Positions 48,402 through 58,264 of a DNA stretch of 64,000 bases are shown here, one piece after another. Numbering within the stretch: position 1 is the first letter of the stretch; each line of letters opens with the position of its first letter. Source of the DNA: Combretum micranthum. Lineage: Eukaryota; Streptophyta; Magnoliopsida; Myrtales; Combretaceae. Made by a program: the position numbers and the translations under genes. The stretch is taken from positions 124,001 through 188,000 of the forward strand of contig JAMXBD010000581.1 of NCBI GenBank assembly GCA_024138025.1. The letters run 5' to 3'. Below the pieces are notes generated by a model. It did no database searches and was not told the origin of the DNA. It worked only from the letters and a program-made list of their open reading frames with translations.

Positions 48402-51077
48402 ATGCCCAAATACGGTATGTCCTCACAATCTCCTTCTTCGGAAGTCATCATTGCTCCCGATGCATCTTCTAATCCTGTCACAAATCATAAACTCCATGGC
48501 CATAATTTTCTTCAATGGTCACAATCTGTCTTTATGTATATCTGTGGTAGAGGAAAAGATAGGCATCTCACTGGCGAAACCTCTGCTCCAGAAGTGACAG
48601 ATCCTAAATACCGGGCTTGGAAAACTGATGACCACTTGGTTATGTCATGGCTAATTAATTCCATGACCACGAAGGTCGGAGAAAACTTCCTGCTTTATAG
48701 GACAGCTAGAGAAATACGGGAGGTTGCACGTGAAACTTATTCCAGCACGGAGAATTCCTCAGAATTATTTGAGATTGAGACCAGGTTGTATGACCTACGA
48801 CAAGGAGACATGAGTGTTACTCAATATTTCAACACTCTCACACGATGTTGGTTGCAATTGGACATGTATGAAACTTATTCTTGGAAGTGTTCTGATGATT
48901 CTGTTTTGTATAAGAAGATTGTTGAGCAGAAAAGGACAATCAGATTTCTCCTTGGACTCAATAAAGACCTAGACGAGGTCAGGGGGAGAATCATGGGAAT
49001 TAAACCCCTTCCTACCATTCGGGAAGCCTTCGCAAAAGTTCGTAGAGAAGAAAGTAGAAAGAAACTGATGATGGCAGACAATCATGCCACACCTGTTGAG
49101 GGGTCAGCCTTGTATACCCACAACTCATCTCAGAATAATAAGCCCAGGAAAGGACGACCATGGTGCGATCATTGTAAGAAACTTGGTCATTTGAAGGAGA
49201 CATGCTGGAAATTATATGGAAAACCCGCAGATTGGAAACCATCTAGTGGTCGATATGACAAAGAAAATCGTGCAAATGTTGCTGTCACATCAGATAAAAA
49301 TGCAGAAGCTAGTCCATTCACCAAGGAGCAAATTGAGGCACTTCAAAAAATGCTTGGGTGCATCTCCAATTTTGGACAAACATCTCCATCATCTGCCGAA
49401 CAACATACCAGCCTTTTAGCTCACCAAGGTACCCCATCTTTTGCTCATATTGTCCAAAATAGCACCTCAAAACCTTGGATAATTGACTCAGGAGCATCAA
49501 ATCACATGACGGGAGACATTAGTGTTCTCAAAAATTACCGTCCATGCACTAGTCACTCTGGAGTCCGAATAGCTGATGGTTCATTCTCACCAGTGGCAGG
49601 AATTGGAACAGTACAATTGACAAAGGATTTTCATCTTTATTCTGTGCTTTATGTTCCAAAATTAAACTGCAATCTACTTTCAGTTAGTCAAATTGCTTGT
49701 GACTTGAAATGTGTGACTAAATTCTATTCTAATTTTTGTGATTTTCAGGCAGTGGATTCGGGGAAGGTGATTGGCAGTGCTGAAATGGTTGATGGCCTAT
49801 ATTTGCTCAATAAAGATGATCTCCTTAGTAGTCAAGTTCACCCATCAAGTTTTATTGCAGAGGCTAGTTCAAATTCAGTTAAGTTTGCTCCCAATTCAGT
49901 GTCTGTTGCAAAGTCTGGTTCAGTTGAGAGTCAAGTCATGTTATGGCATTATCGCCTTGGTCATCCAAACTTTGTATACATTGAAAAGCTGTTTCCTCAA
50001 TTATTTATCAATAAAAAATCAAATTTTTATCAATGTGAAATTTGCCAACTTGCAAAACATACTAGACATGTATATTCTAGCTTGCAATACAAACCTTCAC
50101 ATCCTTTTTCTGTGATTCATAGTGATATTTGGGGACCTTCACGAGTAAAAAATATAAATGGTGCACGGTGGTTTGTGACATTCATAGATGATCATACAAG
50201 AACAACTTGGACCTTTCTTATGAAAGAAAAATCCGAAACAGCAACCATATTTCAATCCTTCCATTCCATGATCTCCACTCAATTTCAAAGCAAAATCCAA
50301 GTTCTTAAAACAGATAATGCTAAGGAGTATTTTAATTCCATACTTGGTCCTTATCTTTCACATCATGGTATCATTCATATAAGTTCATGTGTTGACACTC
50401 CTCAACAAAATGGGGTCGCCGAGAGAAAAAATAGGCATTTACTTGAGGTAGCCCGTGCCACTATGTTCTCTAATCATGTGCCTAAACACTTTTGGGGAGA
50501 AGCCATACTCACAGCTACATATCTTATCAATAGGATGCCTAGTCGTGTCCTAAAATTCCAAACTCCTCGTCAAGTTCTCATGAAAGCCTATCCACATATC
50601 AGTTCATTTTCTTCAGACCTACCATTGAAGGTTTTTGGTTGTTCTTCCTTTGTTCACATCCACCAACAGCATCGCACCAAACTTGATCCCAAGTCCATCA
50701 AATGCATCTTCATCGGTTACTCCTCTAATCAAAAAGGATACAAGTGTTACTCTCCAATTACTCGGAAGATATATAACTCCATGGACGTCACCTTCTTTGA
50801 GAACCAATCTTACTTCCCTAAATCTGAACTTCAGGGGGAGAATTTGAGGGAATTCCAGATTTGGGAGCTCCTTCAAGATGCTCAGGCTCCTTCTTTTGAA
50901 CCCAACGTTGTCACTAAAACAGCAGCCCCAGATCCTATTGAAACAGCCCCTGTTCTTGTTGAAACAGCCCTGTTCTTGACACTCAAACTGTCCCCATTGT
51001 CTCAAATCAACCTCAACTTGATACTAATAATCATGAACTTCGTGTCTATAGAAGGAGAAGACCAACTGAGCATATAG
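48402..51077 (+). CDS. Copia gag-protease-integrase reading frame
   Basis: ATG at 48402; 891 codons, of which about the first 855 are authentic. The gag capsid region comes first, then the zinc knuckle CX2CX4HX4C (Cys255, Cys258, His263, Cys268). The protease active site is IDSGAS (Asp362). The integrase has HHCC zinc ligands His516, His521, Cys545 and Cys548, and a catalytic triad Asp575, Asp638 and Glu674 with the expected 35-residue D-to-E spacing in TDNAKEYF...QQNGVAERKN. All catalytic residues are intact. Near 50967, in the second of two GAAACAGCCC(C)TGTTCTTG copies, one C is missing compared with the first copy. The frame then slips, and the last ~35 residues to 51077 are out of register. 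The true continuation lies in the frame of GAC at 50978. Confidence 0.93.
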   Translation: MPKYGMSSQSPSSEVIIAPDASSNPVTNHKLHGHNFLQWSQSVFMYICGRGKDRHLTGETSAPEVTDPKYRAWKTDDHLVMSWLINSMTTKVGENFLLYRTAREIREVARETYSSTENSSELFEIETRLYDLRQGDMSVTQYFNTLTRCWLQLDMYETYSWKCSDDSVLYKKIVEQKRTIRFLLGLNKDLDEVRGRIMGIKPLPTIREAFAKVRREESRKKLMMADNHATPVEGSALYTHNSSQNNKPRKGRPWCDHCKKLGHLKETCWKLYGKPADWKPSSGRYDKENRANVAVTSDKNAEASPFTKEQIEALQKMLGCISNFGQTSPSSAEQHTSLLAHQGTPSFAHIVQNSTSKPWIIDSGASNHMTGDISVLKNYRPCTSHSGVRIADGSFSPVAGIGTVQLTKDFHLYSVLYVPKLNCNLLSVSQIACDLKCVTKFYSNFCDFQAVDSGKVIGSAEMVDGLYLLNKDDLLSSQVHPSSFIAEASSNSVKFAPNSVSVAKSGSVESQVMLWHYRLGHPNFVYIEKLFPQLFINKKSNFYQCEICQLAKHTRHVYSSLQYKPSHPFSVIHSDIWGPSRVKNINGARWFVTFIDDHTRTTWTFLMKEKSETATIFQSFHSMISTQFQSKIQVLKTDNAKEYFNSILGPYLSHHGIIHISSCVDTPQQNGVAERKNRHLLEVARATMFSNHVPKHFWGEAILTATYLINRMPSRVLKFQTPRQVLMKAYPHISSFSSDLPLKVFGCSSFVHIHQQHRTKLDPKSIKCIFIGYSSNQKGYKCYSPITRKIYNSMDVTFFENQSYFPKSELQGENLREFQIWELLQDAQAPSFEPNVVTKTAAPDPIETAPVLVETALFLTLKLSPLSQINLNLILIIMNFVSIEGEDQLSI

Positions 51078-51147
51078 AGGACATTATACAAACCCAGGAC
51101 TGTAAAAAACCAGAACCAAGTCCTCCTGCATCAACAATCACAATAGT

Positions 51148-52281
51148 ATGGATTTCTCTTCTCATGAATCTCTTGTACTGATGATTGATGACACTAATCA
51201 GCCAATTGCACATAGGAAAGGTGTCCGAGGGTGCACAGGTCATCCGATTGAAAGATATGTATCATATGGGAAGTTGCTACCTTCATATAGGACTTTTGTG
51301 TCAAACCTTGATAGTGTGCAGGTTCCTAACTCTATCCAAGAGGCACTAAAGATCCCAGCATGGAAACAAGCGGTTGATGAAGAAATTCGGGCTCTAGAAA
51401 GGAATGATACATGGACACTTACAGAACTACCTCATGGAAAAAATCCGGTAGGTTGCAAGTGGATATTCACTGTTAAATACAAAGCAGATGGAAGTGTCGA
51501 GAGATTCAAAGCGAGACTTGTAGCAAAGGGTTTCACACAATCATATGGGATTGACTTTCAGGAGACTTTTGCACCAGTTGCCAAACTCAATACTATTCGA
51601 GTCCTACTCTCTCTTGCAGTTAATCAAGATTGGCCTCTATACCAACTTGATATAAAAAATGCCTTCCTAAACGGGGACCTTGAAGAAGAAGTCTACATGA
51701 CTATACCTCCGGGATTGGAAAATAGTTCAAACAAAAGGTTAGTTTGCAAGTTGAAAAAGTCCTTATATGGCTTGAAGCAATCTCCTCGTGCGTGGTTCGA
51801 TAGGTTTGCAAAAACTGTGATATCAAACGGATACCAACAGTGTCAAGCTGATCATACACTGTTTGTTAAGTCCAATCAAGGAGGCAGAATCGCTATTCTC
51901 ATAGTTTATGTAGATGATATCATCTTAATAGGTGATGATTCAAAGGAAATAATCAATCTCAAAAGGATGCTAGCAACAGAATTTGAGATTAAGGATCTTG
52001 GGACTCTTAGGTATTTTTTAGGGATGGAGGTGGCTCGGTCTAAGGAAGGAATTGTCATATCTCAAAGAAAGTACATCTTAGACCTATTAAATGAAACTGG
52101 CTTACTTGGTTGTAAACCCCTGATACTCCCATGGATCCCAATAAAAGGCCGAATAAAGTGGAGAAAGCATTCCAGTCGACAAGGAAAGATATCAAAGACT
52201 TGTTGGCAAACTTATCTACCTATCACACACAAGACCAGACATTGCATACTCAGTGAGTATAGTAAGTCAGCACATGAATAA
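51148..52281 (+). CDS. Copia reverse transcriptase reading frame
   Basis: The ATG at 51148 is probably internal to the original polyprotein and not a real start; a frame change separates it from the upstream stretch (50978-51145). Collinear with copia reverse transcriptase: WKQAVDEEIRALERNDTW, KWIFTVKYKADGSVERFKARLVAKGF, GIDFQETFAPVAK, QLDIKNAFLNGDLEEEVYM, SLYGLKQSPRAW, and catalytic YVDD at local residues 254-257, then LGTLRYFLGMEV. From about 52120 the frame slips twice (into the frame of GAT at 52122, then that of ATT at 52169), so the last ~55 residues to 52281 are not authentic. Confidence 0.92.
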   Translation: MDFSSHESLVLMIDDTNQPIAHRKGVRGCTGHPIERYVSYGKLLPSYRTFVSNLDSVQVPNSIQEALKIPAWKQAVDEEIRALERNDTWTLTELPHGKNPVGCKWIFTVKYKADGSVERFKARLVAKGFTQSYGIDFQETFAPVAKLNTIRVLLSLAVNQDWPLYQLDIKNAFLNGDLEEEVYMTIPPGLENSSNKRLVCKLKKSLYGLKQSPRAWFDRFAKTVISNGYQQCQADHTLFVKSNQGGRIAILIVYVDDIILIGDDSKEIINLKRMLATEFEIKDLGTLRYFLGMEVARSKEGIVISQRKYILDLLNETGLLGCKPLILPWIPIKGRIKWRKHSSRQGKISKTCWQTYLPITHKTRHCILSEYSKSAHE

Positions 52282-52861
52282 TCCAAATGAGGATCATTTA
52301 GAAGCAATCAACAGAATTTTAAGATACCTAAAGATGACTCCAGGGCATGGTTTGATGTTCAAGAAATCTGGAAATCGTGAAGTAGAAATCTACACTGATG
52401 CTAACTGGGCAGGTGAGTTAACTGATAGGAGGTCAACTACTGGTTACTGTTCATATGTTTGGGGCAATCTTGTCACTTGGAGGAGCAAAAAGCAAGCTGT
52501 TGTCTCACGGAGTAGTGCAGAATCAGAGTATCGTGCTCTTGCACTAGGAATATGTGAGGGAATGTGGCTTCAAAGGCTTTTAAGGGAACTTAAAGTTGAG
52601 ACAAAGAACTCAATCAAGATGTTTAGTGATAGTCAAGCAGCAATTAGCATAGCCAAAAATCCTGTGCACCACGATAGAACCAAACATATTGAGATAGATA
52701 GACACTTCATCTCAGAGAAGGTCAACAGCGGAATTGTTCAGCTGAGTTACATTCCAACAAAGCTTCAGATTGCCGATATTCTCACCAAGGCACTACCAAG
52801 GGTTAGCTTTGATGATTTGAGCTCCAAGCTTGGTTTGTATAATATATACAACCCAGCTTGA
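52169..52861 (+). CDS. Copia RNase H reading frame
   Basis: The authentic frame resumes at ATT 52169, where IPVDKERYQRL- and YLSHTRPDIAY-type sequence begins, and runs to the TGA at 52859-52861. RNase H motifs present: YTDANWAG, TWRSKKQAVVSRSSAESEYRAL, MFSDSQAAI and HHDRTKHIEIDRHFI, followed by the TKLQIADILTKALP tail. The catalytic carboxylates are all present. It is separated from the reverse transcriptase by two closely spaced frame changes (about 52117-52121 and 52166-52169). Confidence 0.93.
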   Translation: MPVDKERYQRLVGKLIYLSHTRPDIAYSVSIVSQHMNNPNEDHLEAINRILRYLKMTPGHGLMFKKSGNREVEIYTDANWAGELTDRRSTTGYCSYVWGNLVTWRSKKQAVVSRSSAESEYRALALGICEGMWLQRLLRELKVETKNSIKMFSDSQAAISIAKNPVHHDRTKHIEIDRHFISEKVNSGIVQLSYIPTKLQIADILTKALPRVSFDDLSSKLGLYNIYNPA

Positions 52862-52868
52862 GGGGGAG
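52861..52868 (+). promoter_or_regulatory. Copia polypurine tract
   Basis: AGGGGGAG overlaps the last base of the RNase H stop codon and directly abuts the 3' LTR. Confidence 0.88.
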
Positions 52869-53092
52869 TATAGAAAGGAAGTCAATCCCGAGCATGTTAT
52901 TAGGAAATTAGTTAATAGATTCTGTTAACATTGTAATTTATCTCTTTCCTTCTTTTGTGGGATTCCTAATTAAAAGGAATTCTGTTTCCTTCTTTTGTGG
53001 ACTGGTATGCCAGCCATCATAGGTTATATATTAGGATGTAAATACTTCATTAAAGAATAGAATTTCCAGAATTATTCTCATTAAATCCTACA
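52869..53092 (+). repeat. Copia 3' LTR
   Basis: 224 bp. Compared with the 5' LTR it has C for T at two positions (in GTTAACATTG and TATGCCAGCC). Both are transitions. It is followed by the CTAAG duplication at 53093-53097. Confidence 0.96.
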
Positions 53093-53097
53093 CTAAG

Positions 53098-54017
53098 CTT
53101 ACAATCACAAACAATAAGTAAGGTAAGGTTGTACTTAGAATAACTTTAAAAAAAGAAACCTTAACTTCACCAAAAACACATGAATCATCAAATACTCATT
53201 CAAAATATGTTTTCAAAAAAAATCATAATTCTGTTATCATTTAAATCCTAACCTAATAAGAATTACAAACCCTAGATTCATCGCACCTTTCTGCTATTGC
53301 TTGTAAAACTACATAATCTCCAAGAGAACAGGTTTCTCCAAATATTCCTCCAAAAACTATAACTCCCTTCAATAACAATTAAGCAACTCATAAAAGATCA
53401 TACTTTTATATCACTAAAAGAATAGAAAAGATTCAACTTACCTATTTTTTGATTCTTCTTCCTCCTTGATTATAGAACATGAAATCTCCAACGAGAAACT
53501 TAGGAATTTTTTTTTCCAAAATTCCTCCAAAACTAACTCCCTTTGAAACCAAAAGAAAACATTAGGAAGAGATCATTCCTTTAAATTGCTAAACAATTGA
53601 AAAACTAACTTAGCTAATTCTTGAATCTTGATCTCTCTTGATGCACAGATCATGATTAAAGAGGTTTTTAGGGTTTTCTATTGCTCAGGAATGGTTTTAG
53701 AGAAGAAGGAATAGGCTAGGGTTATAAAGAGAACTTGAAAACCTTTCAAATACAGTGTCTACATGCTAGTACAAAGGCTGGCGGCCTAAAACTTAAGAGA
53801 TGAAATGTGACCATGATGGTCGGCACCAACATCTGCAGCATATAGGTCCAAGGCCAGCGACCTACGAGGAAGTATACAGCTGCATCTTCCTGTCCTCAAT
53901 CATATGTCTGTCATTTAACATAACATGTAAATACATATGAGGTGAACTATAAAACCTTCTAATTTATCAACAAATGACACTTTTGCCTTTCATTATAATT
54001 TTTATCTTTATATTACA
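53098..54017 (-). mobile_element. 5' LTR of the gypsy element, second part
   Basis: Continues the LTR interrupted at 48107 and corresponds to 41466-42430 of the other LTR. It ends TTATATTACA, the canonical CA end, followed by TATAA. Confidence 0.9.
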
Positions 54018-54022
54018 TATAA

Positions 54023-54689
54023 TCTAAAAAGAAAGATAGTATAGTGACATCAATACTAGCCTTTCAAATGGAATAAATCAAGTTCAAATAACTTTTTGCG
54101 TATTGTAATAAATAAAAAAGGGATGAAAAAGAAAAGTCTAAGTATTAACACTTTGACTATTTTACACTATTATGTCTGTATTTTTTTTTTTTTTTTGAAT
54201 GATAATACACCGAAGAAAATTTCCTTAACCAAGCTATAAATAGAAGAAAAACAAGTTAATAATATAGAAAGGAATAGAAAATAAACTAACATAACATTGT
54301 TGTTCCTTTTTAAGTTCTATGTTATCACTGCTTTTTCTTCTTTTCCTGGAAAGTTGTAAGCAATAAAAAAAATTCATTTCATAAAAAAAATGAAATAAAA
54401 TGTACCAACCAAAATTGAAATTAGATTAGTAAAAGATATTAAATATATACATATATATAACAATACCTAATAAACAACAATTCATATTGACATGATTAGA
54501 CAATTTTTTGTTTTTCTTTTTAATACAAATCTTAATATAACAAAAGATATATTGAATATTCATATTTTCTAATACTGTTGACAAACTATGCTAATTACAT
54601 TTAAGTAAATAAAAAAAGGAGAAGGAGAAGAAGATGATGCTTCTCTGGTGGTGTTCATCGCAAGGGGATGGTCGAGCTCGTAGCTTGTC
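54023..54689. other. Intergenic AT-rich DNA
   Basis: This is host DNA right of the gypsy element. Short GC-richer patch near 54625-54690; no gene recognised. Confidence 0.5.
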
Positions 54690-57600
54690 TGTCACGCCCT
54701 AAGGGGTACTCTAAACGTGGCATCCGTCACATACAATATTAAGACTTGAGAACGATTACATTAGTTATACGAAAGTTTTGATATTATATGTAAGATGTAT
54801 AACATAGTAATAGGTGACATCGATGGGAAATGTAATTTAAGCAAGCAATATAAAGCATACAAGAATCTACATAAACATTAACCCACATAATATAGTTTAT
54901 AAGTTCATTTACAAAAGTCTTAGGGGTATTTCCCTGCTAAATATAGTCCAAGGATCGAAACATAAGTAGTAAGTCTTTACAACAAACTTAAATAACTTCA
55001 CCAAAAGATTTTAAAGGAAGTCCGATTTAAGTCTGTGATTAGATTTTTCCCATAAGCTCCCAAAAGATGACTTACATGGATAAATGGAGATCATGGGTAC
55101 AAAAAGTAAGTGCTCCTGCACATACAAAAATCTATAGGGATGTAAGCGTTACGAGCTTAGTGAGAACATTTTCGGTTTAACATACTTCGAACAAAAATTG
55201 TCAAATAAGTTTAATTATTCAGACAAGTAAAATACAACAAACACATTAACATATAAAACATATGATTTTTTAGGAACCACATGTTGAATGAATTTACATG
55301 CTTCATTTGAGGTTGAGTATACCGGCCAATTACAGCCAACTAAAGAATTTATAGTTCTTATCGGTTACTAAACGCCACCAATTATATGTAGATCTTACCG
55401 ATTACTACTCGCCACATGCAGATACTACTGGTTATGCCAACCACCACTATTATATACTCATCTTACTTAATTTATAATAGCGAATGCAATGAGACTCTAC
55501 TCGTGAAGTGCATGAACCAATTTTAATAAAAATCTAGTATTTAGTTATTTCATTTAAAGGGTGATCATACAAGTTTTAAACATTCCAACATGATAGTATA
55601 ACATACAATTTATCATAAACACTTCAAAACTCAATTCACCAAGCAATATAAATCTCATGCACTTTTCGATTTTATCTTTTGCCTAATTCTAGTACCACTA
55701 AACTACAAACACAAACATGAGTATTGTAAAATAAGGAAAACTCAACTCACTCGGCCATATCATGATAGTAGCTCCCTTAGTCAAAATAATCCTAAGGGTA
55801 ACAAACATCATCCTCTTCATTTCCCAAACAAAGGAAACACCCACAATGAGTATTCTATGGAATTCTTATTCAAATTTTCTAACTCTAGCTTCTAGTTGAG
55901 GCAAAATTTGTATTGGTGGAAATTCTAACTTAAAATGGTCATAACTCACTCATTTTAACTCGGAATTTCGTATATTATATGTCATTTTCTACCTACTCAA
56001 AAAGATATATTTTTATCAAAATAGGTCGTTTTAGTCCCAATACAAAAGAGGACATAATAGTTATGAAAATTCACAGTTTTCAAAATATAATTTTTCAAAC
56101 TTTCCTTATCCAAAAACTTTTAAGCAAATATATGGATATTTGTATAGTTGAAAAATCATTTGAATATATGTATATGTACTCATATTGTATGCATGATTTT
56201 GATAGCGTTGTCTCAACTTAGTTTTCATAAAACAATTTGTCTTTAAGAGTTTAAAAGGTAAAACTTTGAAAATTTCCCCTTTTAAGTTATTAGAAGAAAT
56301 ATAAAAAAATATCTCTTGAGTTATTATAAGTGAGTATTTTCTTATTATTATTTCATTTCCTAACTTTTTAAAGATAAATTTTAATTTTTCAAAAACTTGG
56401 TTTTCTTGAGATATCTATAAATTTTTATTTCTAGTGGTTAAAATTTAAGTTTCCAAAATGTTTCTTAAGTGGTTGATGATCTCTAACGTTTTAGGTTATG
56501 TTACATGTATATTTCCTTTTAAGTTTATTTTCTTCTACTTCTTGGTAATTAAGTCTACCATCTTTAAAACTTTCTTCTTTTGACAATTTTTATTTATCTA
56601 AGTGGGCTTATGGATTAGTGAGTTAATTTTGTCTTAAATTTGAAATCTTGTTTACTTTTTAGTAGTTTTTATAAAGACAGTAAAATTCTTATAAGTTTCT
56701 ATGAGAGATTTGTATAATAAAGAATCATTAGTTTTAAGTTCTAAACTTAAAGCTTTCATGTTAAAATTTTGAAAAGTGTGTGTATTTACTTTAGTTACTT
56801 TCTTTAAGAATTCTTTATTACTAATACTTTAAAATTTATGATTAGCTTGTCTAAGCTTTTAAAAAGAATTTATTAAAAACAATACTTAAGTTTTTTATTG
56901 AAAAATCCTTTGTTAAAATGACAAGTATACATAAAGAATTTTAGTTTACTTTTCTTTATTAAAGAAAAAACCCATTTTTATTTTTATTAAGACAACATCA
57001 CTTCAATCATGCATAAGTATGATTACGTAGTAAGGAAAAAGGTAAGAATAACACATAATAAGTTAGAAAGAAATATAATAAGCAAATAAGTATAATAATA
57101 TGGTCAAGTATTGGGAACCTTAGCTTCATCAAGGCAACTCGGAACTAAGGAAAAACTAGTTCCAAAAAGAAAAAGAAAACAAAGAAAAGAAAAAGCATAA
57201 TAATAGCAATAATAAGAACATAATAATAATAAACATAATAGTAAAGGTGTAATAATAAAAGCACAATGTATGAACAAGAACAAGACATGAACATAATGTT
57301 ACTTTCTTAACCTCCATGGGTTTTTAGAAAACACACACTATGTTCATTCTAAGTTACATGAATATATGAAACAATTTACTAATAATATCATAGTATAAAA
57401 TGTATGGTATGAATAAAAACAAAGTATGAATATATTGTTGCTTTCTTAACCTCTATGGTTTTAAGAAAACACACATTATGTTCATCCAAGTTACATGAAC
57501 ATAAGAAAGGTTTAGGACATTTACCTATGGGTTAGAAGAAAAAGAAGAGAAAAAATTTGTAGAGAAGAAATTATGGAGAGAGATTATGTGATGGATTTTG

Positions 57601-58264
57601 AAAGAGTTTTGGTAAGGAAATGAAATATGTGAAAGAAATAGAGCGAGAGGGGGTATTTATAGAATTTTGTGGAGGGAAATTAAATGTAATAAAATAATTT
57701 AAAAAAGAAAAATAAATAAATTGGAGAGAGAAGGGGAGGCACCGGTTCTAGCATGGGGAGGGAGGAAATTTACTTAATTTATTGTTTTGTAATGAAAAGT
57801 AATTAAAATGTGAGATATGAGATATGTAAAGTTGTATTGGAAAAGAAAAAAAAAAAGAAATAGGTATATAGGTAGTAAGAATAGATAGTAAAAAAAAGTA
57901 GGGATAGATGAATAGTAATGAATAATAGACAAGAAAATTAATACTAGTAGTTAAAAAAAATATACGTAAAAGTGTGATATCTAATATTTTTAGTTATCAA
58001 AAAATTATAAAACTGATATTTTTTAATTTCTTATATTATTATGATTCTAACGGTGTTATCGAAATATTATTATTATTTCGAGCCACATGACATATTTTTC
58101 GAAAACTGATCCCGTTCGGGTTTAGATCGAATTAAATTTTGATGAATCTGATCTTTTTAAGCTTCTTTATATTATTACGAATGATATTCCACAATTTTCT
58201 CAATTTTATTGTTTTAGAGATAAGAGCGCGGGATTGTTGGATCTAAATATTAGGGTTTGTTATA
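54690..58264. mobile_element. Probable large LTR, third family
   Basis: Starts TGTCACGCCCTAAGGGG, a frequent start of plant gypsy LTRs, and has the same kind of interior as the other large LTRs here: a TAAGTGCTCCTGCACATAC...GAGCTTAGTGAG region, short ACCGGTTAC / CGCCACC-type repeats at 55320-55440, and an AT-rich 3' half. A GGGTTTGTTATAG end near 58264 or a GGGTTTACA end near 58346 is possible. No target duplication could be confirmed and no internal domain is present. It may be a solo LTR. Orientation is unknown and boundaries are approximate. Confidence 0.5.
57265..57500. repeat. Tandem duplication with 139-bp period
   Basis: The block CTTTCTTAACCTC(C/T)ATGG...AAAACACACA(C/T)TATGTTCAT...AAGTTACATGAA starts at 57302 and again at 57441 with modest divergence, inside the probable LTR. 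Confidence 0.8.

Larger units (their letters stand above)
48108..53092 (+). mobile_element. Young Ty1-copia retrotransposon, 4985 bp
   Basis: Two 224-bp LTRs (48108-48331 and 52869-53092) differ at 2 positions. CTAAG occurs on both flanks, and a Met-tRNA primer-binding site and polypurine tract are present. The order gag - protease - integrase - reverse transcriptase - RNase H is that of Ty1-copia. The LTRs end in TA...CA instead of TG...CA, a rare but known non-canonical class. The polyprotein has no in-frame stop but changes frame four times. It sits in the 5' LTR of the gypsy element, in opposite orientation. Confidence 0.97.
40584..54017 (-). mobile_element. Complete but decayed Ty3-gypsy element, interrupted by a copia insertion
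   Basis: TATAA at 40579-40583 and 54018-54022 forms the target duplication. Inside are the 3' LTR (40584-42430), polypurine tract, minus-strand pol and gag remnants (43010-46754), primer-binding site and the 5' LTR (47229-54017) split by a Ty1-copia element. Subtracting the insertion and its duplicated 5 bp leaves about 8.44 kb. The domain order gag - zinc knuckle - protease - reverse transcriptase - RNase H - integrase is that of Ty3-gypsy. The integrase resembles chromoviruses of the Tekay/Del kind. All proteins are broken by stops and frameshifts, so the element is non-autonomous. Confidence 0.92.

Noticed and set aside
48875..51243. Several minus-strand and off-frame open stretches inside the copia element
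   Set aside because: All overlap authentic polyprotein sequence with clear domain motifs on the + strand and show no homology themselves.
50960..52175. Programmed ribosomal frameshifting in the copia element
   Set aside because: Four separate shifts at non-slippery sites, two of them only about 50 bp apart within pol, do not fit any known retroelement strategy. Decay or sequence error is simpler.
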